Made by a program: the position numbers and the translations under genes | Notes under the pieces: generated by a model | Seen by the model: only the letters and a program-made list of their open reading frames with translations | Database searches by the model: none | Told to the model about the DNA's origin: nothing | Assembly (NCBI RefSeq): GCF_900078395.1 | Contig: NZ_FKLA01000009.1 | Location: 1,502,614 to 1,566,613 of the forward strand | Source: Anaerotruncus rubiinfantis | Lineage (GTDB): Bacteria > Bacillota > Clostridia > Oscillospirales > Ruminococcaceae | DNA length: 64,000 nucleotides | Direction: 5' to 3' | Shown here: in pieces, positions 33,735-45,047 of the stretch | Position numbering within the stretch: position 1 is the first letter of the stretch | Layout: each line of letters begins with the position of its first letter

Positions 33735-34577
33735 ATGAAAAAAGCAATCAATGACTTTTTTGTCATGCTCAAAAAGAATAAACAGGGGACAATCGGGCTG
33801 ATCCTGATGCTGGTGATCATCCTGCTGGGCGTTTTGGCCCCGATTGTGGCCCCGTATGACCCGGAGATGACCAACGCGGCGCATGCCCGGCTGGGTCCGA
33901 GCCTTGCGCATCTCTTTGGGACCGATGAAACCGGAATGGATGTCTTTTCCCGCTGTATCTACGCAATCCGCATCGACGTGGTCATCGGCGTCTGCGGGAC
34001 CTTCGTTTCGCTTTTGATCGGCATTCCCATCGGGCTATTGGCCGGTTACTATGAGGGGCTGGTCGGGGAAGTGATCCTGCGCCTTGCGGATCTTATCCAG
34101 GCGTTTCCGGCGTTCATCCTCGCAATGGCGCTGGTGGCGGTGCTTGGCAACAGCACCCAGAATATCCTGATGGTGGTAGCCTTTGTGAACGTCCCAATCT
34201 ATACCCGCTTTGTGCGCGGCGAAGTATTGGCCATGAAAAGCCGCCCGTTTATCGAAGCGGCGCAGGCCGCCGGAATGTCGCCGCTTCGCATCATGTTCAA
34301 GGAACTTCTGCCGAACTCGCTGCGTCCGGCGCTGGTGCAGGCTTCGATCAACATCGGCGGCGCAATCCTCCTGACAGCGGGGCTCAGCTATATCGGCGCG
34401 GGCGTCAATGTGCCGACCCCTGAATGGGGCTCGATGATTTCGATCGGCGCGCCGCTGATCCTGACCGGACAGTGGTGGGCGGCTTTCTTCCCGGGCGTCT
34501 GCATCGGCGTAACGGTGTTCGGCTTCGCGCTGTTTGGGGATTTCCTGCGCATTTATCTGAACCCGGAGAGGAGATAG
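33735..34577 (+). CDS. ABC permease, OppC/DppC type
   Basis: 280 residues from ATG 33735, which has AGGGGTGG at a good distance; ATG 33729 overlaps that SD. OppC features: VIILLGVLAPIVAPYDPE, HLFGTDETGMDVFSRCIYAIRIDVVIGV, the EAA motif RPFIEAAQAAGMSPLRIMFKELLPNSLRP and a final GFALFGDFLRIYLNPERR. Partner of the upstream permease. Confidence 0.93.
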   Translation: MKKAINDFFVMLKKNKQGTIGLILMLVIILLGVLAPIVAPYDPEMTNAAHARLGPSLAHLFGTDETGMDVFSRCIYAIRIDVVIGVCGTFVSLLIGIPIGLLAGYYEGLVGEVILRLADLIQAFPAFILAMALVAVLGNSTQNILMVVAFVNVPIYTRFVRGEVLAMKSRPFIEAAQAAGMSPLRIMFKELLPNSLRPALVQASINIGGAILLTAGLSYIGAGVNVPTPEWGSMISIGAPLILTGQWWAAFFPGVCIGVTVFGFALFGDFLRIYLNPERR

Positions 34578-34581
34578 GAAC

Positions 34582-35601
34582 ATGCATAAAATTCTGGAAA
34601 TCGAAGATCTGCGCGTGGGCTTTCATCTGACGCACGGCACTTCACATATTGTAAACGGGCTGAATATCTCTCTGGAGGAGGGGCATCTGATCGGGCTTGT
34701 GGGCGAATCCGGATCGGGAAAATCCGTTTCTGCGTCCGCCGCGCTCGGGTTTGTGCGCAAACCGGGATTCATCGAATCCGGCAGGGTGATCTTCGATGAG
34801 AAGGTCGATCTGCTCGCGCTTTCGGAACAGGAACTCCAGCAGTACCGCGGCAGCGCGGTGGGGCTCATTGCGGCGAACGCCCGCGGGCATCTGAATCCGC
34901 TGATGACGGTGGGCGAGCAGATTTCCAACGTCTACCGCGCGCACAACAAATGCACCAAAAAGGAGGCGTGGGACGCGACGCTCAAGATGCTCGAGGCGGT
35001 GGGGCTCACCGACATCGGGCAGCGCGCGAAATCCTATCCGCACGAACTGAGCGGCGGTATGGCGCAGCGCTGCATGATTGCGATGGCGCTTATCAACTCC
35101 CCGCGCGTGCTGATCGCGGACGACGCGACCAACGGGCTCGACGTGACCGTGCAGGCGCAGATCATGGACCTCATCATTACAATGCTGCGCGAACGCGACA
35201 TGTCCGGTATCTTCATCACCCACGACCTGGGTGTTGTGGCCCAGTGCTGCAACGAGATTGCCATCATGTACTGCGGGCAGATTGTGGAATTCGCGCCGGT
35301 TGAACAGTTTTATAAAAACCCGGTGCATCCCTACAGCCGGCACCTGCTCTATTCGCTGCCGGAATACCGGAACGCGGCCCACAAGGAGAAGATGTGGGAG
35401 AACAACATGGACCCGATGAATCTGCCGGACGGCTGCCTTTTCCATCCGCGCTGCAAATTTGCCTGTGAAGGATGCAGGGTCGGGGATATCGGCATGGTTG
35501 AAGTGGAGCCGGGGCATTTTGTGAAATGCTGCAATATCGATGCGGCCTGCAAGACTGCGGCGGCGATTAAGGGAGGTACACACGATGGACAATCTTCTTG
35601 A
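34582..35601 (+). CDS. ABC ATP-binding protein, OppD/DppD type
   Basis: 339 residues. Walker A GESGSGKSVSA, signature LSGGMAQR, Walker B LIADDATNGLDV and the OppD C-terminal Cys-rich segment CLFHPRCKFACEGCRVGD, which in the family binds an Fe-S cluster or metal. It overlaps the next ATPase gene by 17 bases. Confidence 0.94.
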   Translation: MHKILEIEDLRVGFHLTHGTSHIVNGLNISLEEGHLIGLVGESGSGKSVSASAALGFVRKPGFIESGRVIFDEKVDLLALSEQELQQYRGSAVGLIAANARGHLNPLMTVGEQISNVYRAHNKCTKKEAWDATLKMLEAVGLTDIGQRAKSYPHELSGGMAQRCMIAMALINSPRVLIADDATNGLDVTVQAQIMDLIITMLRERDMSGIFITHDLGVVAQCCNEIAIMYCGQIVEFAPVEQFYKNPVHPYSRHLLYSLPEYRNAAHKEKMWENNMDPMNLPDGCLFHPRCKFACEGCRVGDIGMVEVEPGHFVKCCNIDAACKTAAAIKGGTHDGQSS

Positions 35602-36583
35602 AGTGAAAAATCTGACGAAATTGTTCCCGGTGGGCTATAAAAAGAACATCACGGCCGTCAATGATATCTCATTTGATATCCGTCCGGGCGAAACCTTTGG
35701 ACTGATCGGTGAAAGCGGTTCCGGAAAATCCACGGTGGGGCGCTGCCTTCTGAACCTCATCAAGCCGACGAAGGGAAAACTGGTCTATAAAGGCGTGGAC
35801 TATTCCAGGTTTACAAAAAACCAGAAGGCGCTCATCCGCAAGGAGATGCAGATGGTGTTTCAAGACCCGAACTATTCGCTGAACCCGCGCGTCACCGTAT
35901 GGGATACGGTACAGAACACACTGAAGGTCAGCCGCGAATTTTCCCTGGAACAGCAGGAGCAGCTCACCAAGGAAGCGCTCGATATGGTGCACCTGCGGGA
36001 GGACAACTACGGCAAGTACGCCCATCAGCTCAGCGCCGGCCAGCAACAGCGCGTCGGTATTGCCCGCGCGATCGCGGCGCATCCGAACTTTGTGGTGCTC
36101 GACGAACCGACCTCCTCGCTGGACGTTTCAATCCGCGCGGAAATTAACGATCTTCTGCGCAGCCTGCAGGACGCAATGGGGGTTTCATACCTCTTCATCT
36201 CCCATGACCTGAGCACGATCCAGTATCTCTGCCACCGCGTGGCGGTCATGTATCTGGGCTCGATCATGGAATACGGCACGGTGGAGCAGCTCTTTAAAAA
36301 TTTTGCGCATCCTTACAGCAAGGCGCTGCTCGCATCGGTCATGGTGCCGGACCCGGACGTGAAACGCAGCCGTTACCGGCTTACCGGCGAGATCCCCAGC
36401 GCGATCAACCTGCCGAAGGGCTGTGCGCTGGCTTCCCGCTGCGGAGAAGCGGAGAAACGGTGCTTTACCGAAAATCCAGCGATGGTGGAGATCGAGCCGG
36501 GCCATTTCGTCAAATGCCACCATGCGAAATCCTGCCATGACTGCGCCGGATGCGGTGCGGACGCAGCGAAATCAAATGAATAA
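35585..36583 (+). CDS. ABC ATP-binding protein, OppF/DppF type
   Basis: 332 residues from ATG 35585 inside the 3' end of the upstream gene, with GGGAGG ahead; the longer frame is rejected. Walker A GESGSGKSTVGRC, signature LSAGQQQRVGIARAIAAHP, Walker B VLDEPTSSLDVS, C-terminal CALASRCGEAEKRC. Completes a five-subunit importer. Confidence 0.94.
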   Translation: MDNLLEVKNLTKLFPVGYKKNITAVNDISFDIRPGETFGLIGESGSGKSTVGRCLLNLIKPTKGKLVYKGVDYSRFTKNQKALIRKEMQMVFQDPNYSLNPRVTVWDTVQNTLKVSREFSLEQQEQLTKEALDMVHLREDNYGKYAHQLSAGQQQRVGIARAIAAHPNFVVLDEPTSSLDVSIRAEINDLLRSLQDAMGVSYLFISHDLSTIQYLCHRVAVMYLGSIMEYGTVEQLFKNFAHPYSKALLASVMVPDPDVKRSRYRLTGEIPSAINLPKGCALASRCGEAEKRCFTENPAMVEIEPGHFVKCHHAKSCHDCAGCGADAAKSNE

Positions 36584-36595
36584 GGAAGGATCCCA

Positions 36596-37354
36596 ATGAG
36601 ATTAAAAGGTAAAATTGCGGTGATCACAGGGGCGAGCGCCGGGAAAGGCATGAGCCGCGGCTTCCCAGAGGGTTTTGCCCGGGAAGGCGCCGACCTGGTG
36701 CTCAACTATTATGGGCATCCGGCCGCCGAAATGGAAGCTTTTCGGCAGGAGCTGGAACAAAACGGCGTCCGGGTGATCCTGGCGGAAGGGGATATTTCAC
36801 AGGAGGAGACCGCAAAGGAGCTCATCGATACGGCGATCAGGGAATTTGGAAGGATTGACATTCTCCTAAACAACGCGGGCATCTCAAAGCCGAAACGCCT
36901 CACCGACATGAGCTTCACAGACTGGCAGCGGACAATTTCCGTGAATCTGAACAGCGTTTTTCTCACCTGCCGCTATGCTGTGCCGCATATGATTGAACGG
37001 AAATTCGGCCGTATCATCAACATTGCGTCACAGGTCGGACAGAAAGGCAGCGTCGAGCATTGTCATTATTCCGCCGCAAAGGCCGGGATGATCGGCTTCA
37101 CCAAATCGCTCGCGCGGGAAGTGGGTGCGTACGGCATCACTGTGAACTGTGTGGCTCCCGGCCCGATTGTGACCCAGCTGATGGGCGAAGTGAGCGAGGA
37201 ATGGATCAGGGGCAAGGCGGCGGAACTGGTTCTGCCGCGTTTCGGAGAGGTGGAAGAGGTAGTCCCGTCCGCGATTTTTCTGGCGTCGGAACCGGACGGA
37301 AACCTCTATACGGGCCAGACGCTTGGACCGAACCTTGGCGATGTGATGCTTTGA
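36596..37354 (+). CDS. Short-chain dehydrogenase/reductase
   Basis: 252 residues, FabG-like SDR: ITGASAGKGMSRGF, NNAGIS, INIASQVGQKG, HYSAAKAGMIGFTKSLAREV (Tyr-x3-Lys), ITVNCVAPGPIVT. The first motif reads GASAGKGMSRG, with a Lys where a Gly or Ile is usual. SD AAGGAAGG. Lies 12 bases after the ABC operon and in front of the M20 hydrolase, so probably oxidises or reduces an imported product. Confidence 0.9.
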   Translation: MRLKGKIAVITGASAGKGMSRGFPEGFAREGADLVLNYYGHPAAEMEAFRQELEQNGVRVILAEGDISQEETAKELIDTAIREFGRIDILLNNAGISKPKRLTDMSFTDWQRTISVNLNSVFLTCRYAVPHMIERKFGRIINIASQVGQKGSVEHCHYSAAKAGMIGFTKSLAREVGAYGITVNCVAPGPIVTQLMGEVSEEWIRGKAAELVLPRFGEVEEVVPSAIFLASEPDGNLYTGQTLGPNLGDVML

Positions 37355-37399
37355 GCATCCGGATGGCGCAAATGAAAGATTGGAAGAGGTGTCTGGAAT

Positions 37400-38653
37400 A
37401 TGGAAATTAACAAAGCCCGCCTGTGGGACCGGCAGCAGCAGGTCGGTTCCATCGGAGCCGACCCGCAGGGGGGGATCAGCAGATTTGCCTGGACTCCGGA
37501 ATATAAAGAGGCCTGCGAACTACTGATAAAATGGATGGAAGAGGCTGGGCTCGGCGTACGCGTCGACACCGTGGGGAATATCTATGGGCGTATGGAGGGA
37601 ACGGAAGACCTTCCGGCGATCCTTTCCGGTTCGCATTTCGACACGGTCCCGAACGGTGGGAAATTTGACGGCCTCACGGGTATTATGACCGCGCTAGAAG
37701 CGCTGCAGACCATGCGGGACAACGGCTACAAACCACGCCGCCCGATTGAGATGGTCGCCTTTGTGAATGAGGAAGCAAGCCAGTTTTTGGGAGGTACCTT
37801 CGGCAGCAAGGCGATGTGCGGCGTATTGCCGCACGACTACCCCGATGTCACCAAGCACCGGTTCACCGGCGAGCCACTGCGGGACGCGATGCGTGAATTT
37901 GGCATGGGACTTGACCCGGACAATATCGAGGACAGCATCATTGACCCGAAAAATTATTGCTGCTTCATCGAAGTACATATCGAACAGGGCCGCTATCTGC
38001 TTGAACATGATCTGCCGCTCGCGGTCGTGACCGATATCGCCGGGATCAAGCAGTTCTATATCACGCTGAACGGCATCTCATGCCATGCTGGCGGCATGGC
38101 GATGGAGGACCGGCATGATACGCTTGCGGCGGCGGCCGCAGTCGCGTGCGAGGTGGAACGGCTGGCAAAGACCCTGAGTCCGAACACCCGCGGCACGGTC
38201 GGCTACATCCAGTCCGATCCGGCCGAACATAACATCATTGCGCGCCAGTCGGTCATCCCGGTCGATTACCGGGAGGCCGACGACGAAAAATGGCAGAAGT
38301 TCTATGACGATCTGATTGCTTTTGTGGAAAAGCAATGCAGCGAACGCGGGTTGACTTATTCGGTCACAACGACCATCGACGAACGGCCGTCTCACTGCCA
38401 TCCGCGTCTGATGTCCGCTATCCATAAAGCAGCGGAGGGACACCGTATCCCGCACACTGAAATGATCAGCTTCCCATGCCATGACGCGGTCAACATCGAG
38501 CGGATTATGCCGATGGGGATGATCTTCCTACGCAGCTCGAACGAGGGACTCAGCCATTGCCCCGAGGAATATACGACGCCGGAGGACCTGGAAGCTGGCG
38601 CGAACACCCTTTTGGGAACGTTTATTGACCTTTGCGAAAACGATTGGGAATAA
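37400..38653 (+). CDS. M20-family hydrolase, N-carbamoyl amino acid/allantoate hydrolase-like
   Basis: 417 residues. The N-carbamoyl-L-amino acid hydrolase/allantoate amidohydrolase subfamily is indicated by GSHFDTVPNGGKFDGLTG (metal His/Asp), MVAFVNEEASQFLGGTFGSKAM (Glu-Glu), HIEQGRYLLEHDLPLAVVTDIAG and HAGGMAMEDRHDTLAAAA (dimerisation domain). It would hydrolyse the carbamoyl or ureido product of the cyclic amidohydrolase, releasing CO2 and ammonia, which supports a hydantoin-like route (inference). It is preceded by a good SD (AAGAGGTG). Confidence 0.9.
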   Translation: MEINKARLWDRQQQVGSIGADPQGGISRFAWTPEYKEACELLIKWMEEAGLGVRVDTVGNIYGRMEGTEDLPAILSGSHFDTVPNGGKFDGLTGIMTALEALQTMRDNGYKPRRPIEMVAFVNEEASQFLGGTFGSKAMCGVLPHDYPDVTKHRFTGEPLRDAMREFGMGLDPDNIEDSIIDPKNYCCFIEVHIEQGRYLLEHDLPLAVVTDIAGIKQFYITLNGISCHAGGMAMEDRHDTLAAAAAVACEVERLAKTLSPNTRGTVGYIQSDPAEHNIIARQSVIPVDYREADDEKWQKFYDDLIAFVEKQCSERGLTYSVTTTIDERPSHCHPRLMSAIHKAAEGHRIPHTEMISFPCHDAVNIERIMPMGMIFLRSSNEGLSHCPEEYTTPEDLEAGANTLLGTFIDLCENDWE

Positions 38654-38666
38654 GGAGCGAAATAAA

Positions 38667-39056
38667 ATGGAACTGAAAAGAATTACAACTGATAAGGCCC
38701 CGAATCCGGGCGGCTGGTACTCGCAGGCATTTGTCGTGGGAGATTTTGTCTTTACAGCGGGTGTTACCGCGAACGACCCAGTGACGCAGGAGATGGTCGG
38801 CCCAGGCGATATCGTCCTACAGACCCGGCAGGCGATCAAAAATCTGGAGCAGATCCTGATTGCCGCGGGCACCGATCTCAAGCATGTGGTGAAAACGCTG
38901 GTCTTTGTCAGTAATATTGATGATTTCGCGGTGTTCAACGAGGAATATAAAAAATTCTTCCCCGTGGACCCGCCCGCGCGCAGCACGATGCAGATTGGGA
39001 AATTCAATAACGGCATGGTCATCGAGATCGAAGCGGTGGCCGTCCTGCCAAACTGA
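38667..39056 (+). CDS. ridA: RidA-family enamine/imine deaminase
   Basis: 129 residues from ATG 38667 (AAGGAG ahead). RidA/YjgF fold: AVVxxxNPG-like PNPGGWYSQAFVVGDFVFTAGVT, QTRQAIKNLEQILIAAGTDLKHVVKTLVFV and PARSTMQIG with the catalytic arginine. It hydrolyses enamines or imines and is found in pyrimidine and amino-acid degradation clusters. Last gene of the operon, before a terminator. Confidence 0.92.
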   Translation: MELKRITTDKAPNPGGWYSQAFVVGDFVFTAGVTANDPVTQEMVGPGDIVLQTRQAIKNLEQILIAAGTDLKHVVKTLVFVSNIDDFAVFNEEYKKFFPVDPPARSTMQIGKFNNGMVIEIEAVAVLPN

Positions 39057-39074
39057 ATGGATCGAAAGGATAAA

Positions 39075-39112
39075 AGAATGAGGAACGGCGGTGCCGTTCC
39101 TCATTCTTGTTT
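39075..39112 (+). terminator. Terminator of the ABC/carbamoylase operon
   Basis: 15-bp perfect stem AGAATGAGGAACGGC with loop GGT and complement ending at 39107, followed by TGTTT. Confidence 0.9.
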
Positions 39113-39142
39113 GTCGGATATCTATCCAGATATGACAATGGG

Positions 39143-42069
<2,927 letters not shown>

Positions 42070-42103
42070 TGTCCTACCTCCTGGAACAGATTTGTTTGGT
42101 ATT

Positions 42104-42132
42104 ATTGTACTCTATTGGACAGCCACTTGCAA
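42104..42132 (-). promoter_or_regulatory. Promoter of the phosphofructokinase gene
   Basis: On minus: TTGCAA (42132-42127), a 17-bp spacer, TACAAT (42109-42104). Within the 336-bp gap shared with the MATE gene. Confidence 0.7.
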
Positions 42133-42336
42133 GCAAAATTTGTATAGGATTGTCGGTTCCGGTTTTCGCTTCTTTTCGTTTCTTGTGGAATATCACGAAT
42201 GAATTTCCTGTTTATCCCAGATCGGCGTGTCGGGATACAAATCTTTGCCATGTGCGGGCCTCTCGTTATCCCATGATTGAAATGGGTCGGGAACACGGGT
42301 AAAAAAACACAGGACTTTTTCTTCCCGGAAAACCCC

Positions 42337-42364
42337 TTGACATTTCAGTTTTCTCCTTTATACT
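42337..42364 (+). promoter_or_regulatory. Promoter of the MATE gene
   Basis: TTGACA (42337-42342), a 16-bp spacer, TATACT (42359-42364), about 40 bases ahead of the start codon. Confidence 0.75.
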
Positions 42365-42405
42365 GATGGGGATATGAATTATTAGAAGGAAGAAACGGAG
42401 CTATC

Positions 42406-43803
42406 ATGGCGCAGACAACACATTGTGAAAACGGGATTACAGAGGGAGCCATCTGGAAACAGCTGCTCGCTTTTTTCTTTCCCATTCTGCTGGGAACATT
42501 CTTCCAGCAGCTCTACAATACAGCGGACGCCATCATTGTGGGGCACTTTGTTGGCAAGGAGGCACTCGCGGCGGTTGGCGGCGCGACCAGCGTGCTCATC
42601 AACTTTTTGGTGAACCTCTTTATGGGCGTTTCGACCGGCGCCACCGTTGTCATCGCGCAGTATTACGGCGCGCGCAACTTTGAGGAGGTGGAGCGCGCCG
42701 TCCATACGGCGGTCGCACTGGCGCTGGCGGCTGGCGTGGGGATCATGGCAATTGGCATTGCCGGGGCAAAACCCGCCCTTGTGGCGATGGCGACGCCGGA
42801 CGATATCCTGCCGCATGCGCTGACCTATCTGCGGATTTTTTTCCTTGGCACGGTCGCGTCCTTTCTCTATAATATCGGTTCCGGTATTCTGCGCGCGGTT
42901 GGAGATACCCGTCGTCCTCTTTATTTCCTGATTGTGGCCTGCCTCACGAATATTCTGCTTGATCTGCTCTTTGTGGTGAAACTGGGGCTGGGGGTGACGG
43001 GTGTCGCGGTGGCAACCGTCCTTTCACAAGTCATCAGCGCAGTGCTCACGCTGCTGGCGCTCTGCAAGGAGGGCAGCATCTATCAGCTTATCTTCCGCAA
43101 GATCCGGTTCTATCCGGGCATCTTGAAAAATGTTCTGCAGATTGGGCTGCCTGCGGGCATCCAATCGGACATGTATGCCATATCCAATATCCTGTTGCAG
43201 GCCTGTATCAATGGGTTCGGCACCAACGTGGTTGCCGCGTGGACCGCATTCGGCAAGGTAGATGGCTTTTACTGGCTGATATCCGCTGCGTACGGCCTTG
43301 CAATCACCACTTTTGTGGGACAGAACTTCGGCGCGCAGAAATATGACCGGGTCCGCAAAAGCGTGCGGGTCTGCATGGGAATGATCGTTGCGACCACCGT
43401 GATGGTCAGCATCCTGTTCTGCCTTTTTGCCGAACCGCTGCTGCAGCTCTTCACAAACGATGTGGAGGTGCTGAAATATGGAGTGGAAATGATGCTGATG
43501 ATGGCGCCCTTTTATCTTGTCTACACCGTTATTGAGATCCTTTCCGCCGCGGTGCGCGGAGCGGGCGAGGCGCTGGTGCCGATGCTGATCGTCTGCGGAG
43601 GCGTTTGTGTGCTGCGTGTGCTGTGGATTTTCTTCGTACTGCCGTTTTATCCATTTGTCGAAATGGTGGTGATCAGCTATCCCGTTACCTGGGCGATTAC
43701 AGCGGTGCTTTTTATCATCTACTATCTGCATGGCGGCTGGCTGCGGCGCTGTATTGCCAAGGCGGGCTTTTCGAAGGAAGGGGAACCGCTGCAGCAGGAA
43801 TGA
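42406..43803 (+). CDS. MATE-family multidrug/cation exporter
   Basis: 465 residues, about 12 membrane segments in two halves. MatE features: FFPILLGTFFQQLYNTADAIIVGHFVGKEALAAVGGATSVLINFL at the N-terminus, LYNIGSGILRAVGDTRRPL, and the mirrored second half (GLPAGIQSDMYAISNILLQACINGFGTNVVAAWTAFGKVDGFYWLISAAYGLAITTFVGQNFGAQK). SD GGAAG. Export of drugs or organic cations; substrate not inferable. Confidence 0.93.
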   Translation: MAQTTHCENGITEGAIWKQLLAFFFPILLGTFFQQLYNTADAIIVGHFVGKEALAAVGGATSVLINFLVNLFMGVSTGATVVIAQYYGARNFEEVERAVHTAVALALAAGVGIMAIGIAGAKPALVAMATPDDILPHALTYLRIFFLGTVASFLYNIGSGILRAVGDTRRPLYFLIVACLTNILLDLLFVVKLGLGVTGVAVATVLSQVISAVLTLLALCKEGSIYQLIFRKIRFYPGILKNVLQIGLPAGIQSDMYAISNILLQACINGFGTNVVAAWTAFGKVDGFYWLISAAYGLAITTFVGQNFGAQKYDRVRKSVRVCMGMIVATTVMVSILFCLFAEPLLQLFTNDVEVLKYGVEMMLMMAPFYLVYTVIEILSAAVRGAGEALVPMLIVCGGVCVLRVLWIFFVLPFYPFVEMVVISYPVTWAITAVLFIIYYLHGGWLRRCIAKAGFSKEGEPLQQE

Positions 43804-43857
43804 TCCGGCGGTTCCTTTTACAGAGTGGATGTGATATACTTTTGTGGGGTGATGGAA

Positions 43858-44100
43858 ATGGATTTGCCAATGCTTGATTTTTTACAGGCAAAGAATATTT
43901 ACACCGGGAGCGTGGGCGATTTCCGTTACCGGTTTCAGCCGGAAGCGGAGACGGTCAAGGTCTGGGCGTATGATACCTACTGCTTTGAATACTGCCGGGA
44001 GCATGACGGCAGGATGTTGGGCGAGGCAGAATTTTCGCTTGATGCTGACGGCCTGGCGAAGGCTGGGGAATGGCTCGGGGAGAAATATAACGCCTATTGA
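43858..44100 (+). CDS. Small protein of unknown function
   Basis: About 80 residues; ATG 43858 preferred over 43852 because GGGGTG lies seven bases ahead. Sequence rich in acidic and aromatic residues (QPEAETVKVWAYDTYCFEYCREHD), no recognised domain. It ends 7 bases before a strong terminator and is 54 bases after the MATE stop, so the two may form one transcript. Confidence 0.6.
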   Translation: MDLPMLDFLQAKNIYTGSVGDFRYRFQPEAETVKVWAYDTYCFEYCREHDGRMLGEAEFSLDADGLAKAGEWLGEKYNAY

Positions 44101-44106
44101 GAGGAC

Positions 44107-44142
44107 AAAGGGCGGCTTTCCATCTGGAAAGCCGCCCTTTTT
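44107..44142 (+). terminator. Terminator downstream of the MATE unit
   Basis: Perfect 15-bp stem AAAGGGCGGCTTTCC with loop ATCT and a TTTTT tail. It lies immediately outside the left end of the IS200 element. Confidence 0.93.
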
Positions 44143-44154
44143 GCTTGTCAAGAA

Positions 44155-44173
44155 ACCACCGACTATGTCGGTG
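44155..44173. repeat. IS200 left-end hairpin
   Basis: 8-bp stem CCACCGAC/GTCGGTGG with loop TAT, recognised by the transposase in this family. Confidence 0.8.
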
Positions 44174-44211
44174 GTATGAAAAAAGCTTTAGCGAGGAGGA
44201 GGAGATAAAAA

Positions 44212-44269
44212 CTCCTTTTGGTGTAAAATGGGCTTGCGGTCTGGCAACTGCAAGGAACACCAAAAGGAG
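44212..44269 (+). promoter_or_regulatory. SD-sequestering leader stem of tnpA
   Basis: Perfect 13-bp stem CTCCTTTTGGTGT (44212-44224) with ACACCAAAAGGAG (44257-44269); an inner CTTGC/GCAAG pair extends it. The right arm contains the transposase SD AAAGGAGG, so the mRNA structure would block translation, as described for IS200. Confidence 0.8.
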
Positions 44270-44279
44270 GACATTCGAA

Positions 44280-44738
44280 ATGAATGACAGTAAAAGTTTA
44301 GCACATACAAGATGGAATTGCAAATATCATATCGTGTTTGCGCCAAAGTACAGGAGGAAAGAATTCTATGGGGAAAAGAGGGCAGAAATTGGGAAGATAT
44401 TAAGAGAGTTATGTGAGTGGAAAGGCGTAAATATCGTAGAAGCAGAAGTATGTGAGGATCATATCCATATGCTTGTAGAAATACCGCCAAAGATGAGCGT
44501 ATCAAGTTTTATGGGATTTCTGAAAGGAAAAAGCAGCTTGATCATTCATGAACGACACGCAAATTTGAAATACAAGCATGGGAATAGATCTTTTTGGTGC
44601 CGCGGGTACTATGTAGACACAGCGGGGAAAAACGCCAAAAAGATCGCAGAATACATAAAAAACCAATTGGAAGAAGATAAACTACAGGATCAATTAACGT
44701 TTAGAGAATACGAGGACCCTTTTAAGGGGAATAAGTAA
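44280..44738 (+). CDS. tnpA: IS200-type Y1 transposase TnpA
   Basis: 152 residues from ATG 44280. HUH signature EDHIHMLVEIPPK, and the nucleophilic tyrosine in AEYIKNQLEED (Tyr-x3-Gln). N-terminal WNCKYHIVFAPKYRRKEFYG is typical of IS200. Catalyses single-strand excision and integration via the hairpin ends. Intact, hence possibly active. Confidence 0.95.
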   Translation: MNDSKSLAHTRWNCKYHIVFAPKYRRKEFYGEKRAEIGKILRELCEWKGVNIVEAEVCEDHIHMLVEIPPKMSVSSFMGFLKGKSSLIIHERHANLKYKHGNRSFWCRGYYVDTAGKNAKKIAEYIKNQLEEDKLQDQLTFREYEDPFKGNK

Positions 44739-44818
44739 CAAGCTTTTGCAAATGTCAGACCGCATATGCCATTGCAATGGCTGCCAGTAACAGCGGGTTA
44801 TACCCGCATAAGAAAAAC

Positions 44819-44837
44819 CGCCGGCTATGCCGGCGGA
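44819..44837. repeat. IS200 right-end hairpin
   Basis: 8-bp stem CCGCCGGC/GCCGGCGG, loop TAT, same design as the left end. Two other hairpins (GCCATTGCAATGGC, CGGGTTATACCCG) lie just before it. Confidence 0.75.
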
Positions 44838-44965
44838 TTCTTATTCAGTCGGTGTGCTGGGCAGCCTCGATCCCAGCGTACTGAAAGTTCCCGCCCTCCG
44901 GTTCGAACCGGTCTGCATTTCATATTATATCAGAATGAAACTTGTACTTTAGAAAGCAGGTCCTT

Positions 44966-45024
44966 CCGCCAAAAAAGCGCCGGAAAAGTTGCCTTTCCAT
45001 GCAACTTTTCCGGCATTTTGGCGG
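44966..45024. other. Long near-perfect hairpin before the phage-tail-like genes
   Basis: Outer arms CCGCCAAAA/TTTTGGCGG and inner 14-bp stem GCCGGAAAAGTTGC with complement, loop of 8. The rest of 44856-45047 is AT-rich with several small stems. It may be a terminator, a leader structure or a remnant of the IS target region; there is no clear promoter. Confidence 0.5.
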
Positions 45025-45047
45025 TAAAGGTGAAAGGAGCGTTGCCG

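Larger units (their letters stand above)
44145..44855 (+). mobile_element. IS200/IS605-family insertion sequence (IS200 type)
   Basis: A single Y1 transposase gene bracketed by two near-identical subterminal hairpins: left CCACCGACTATGTCGGTGG (44155-44173) and right CCGCCGGCTATGCCGGCGG (44819-44837). There are no long inverted repeats or target-site duplications, as expected for single-strand transposition. End positions are approximate; the exact TTAC/TCAA-type cleavage sites are not fixed. Confidence 0.8.

Noticed and set aside
44870..44920. tRNA-like GGTTCGAACC element
   Set aside because: The T-loop-like palindrome has no matching acceptor or anticodon arm on either strand.
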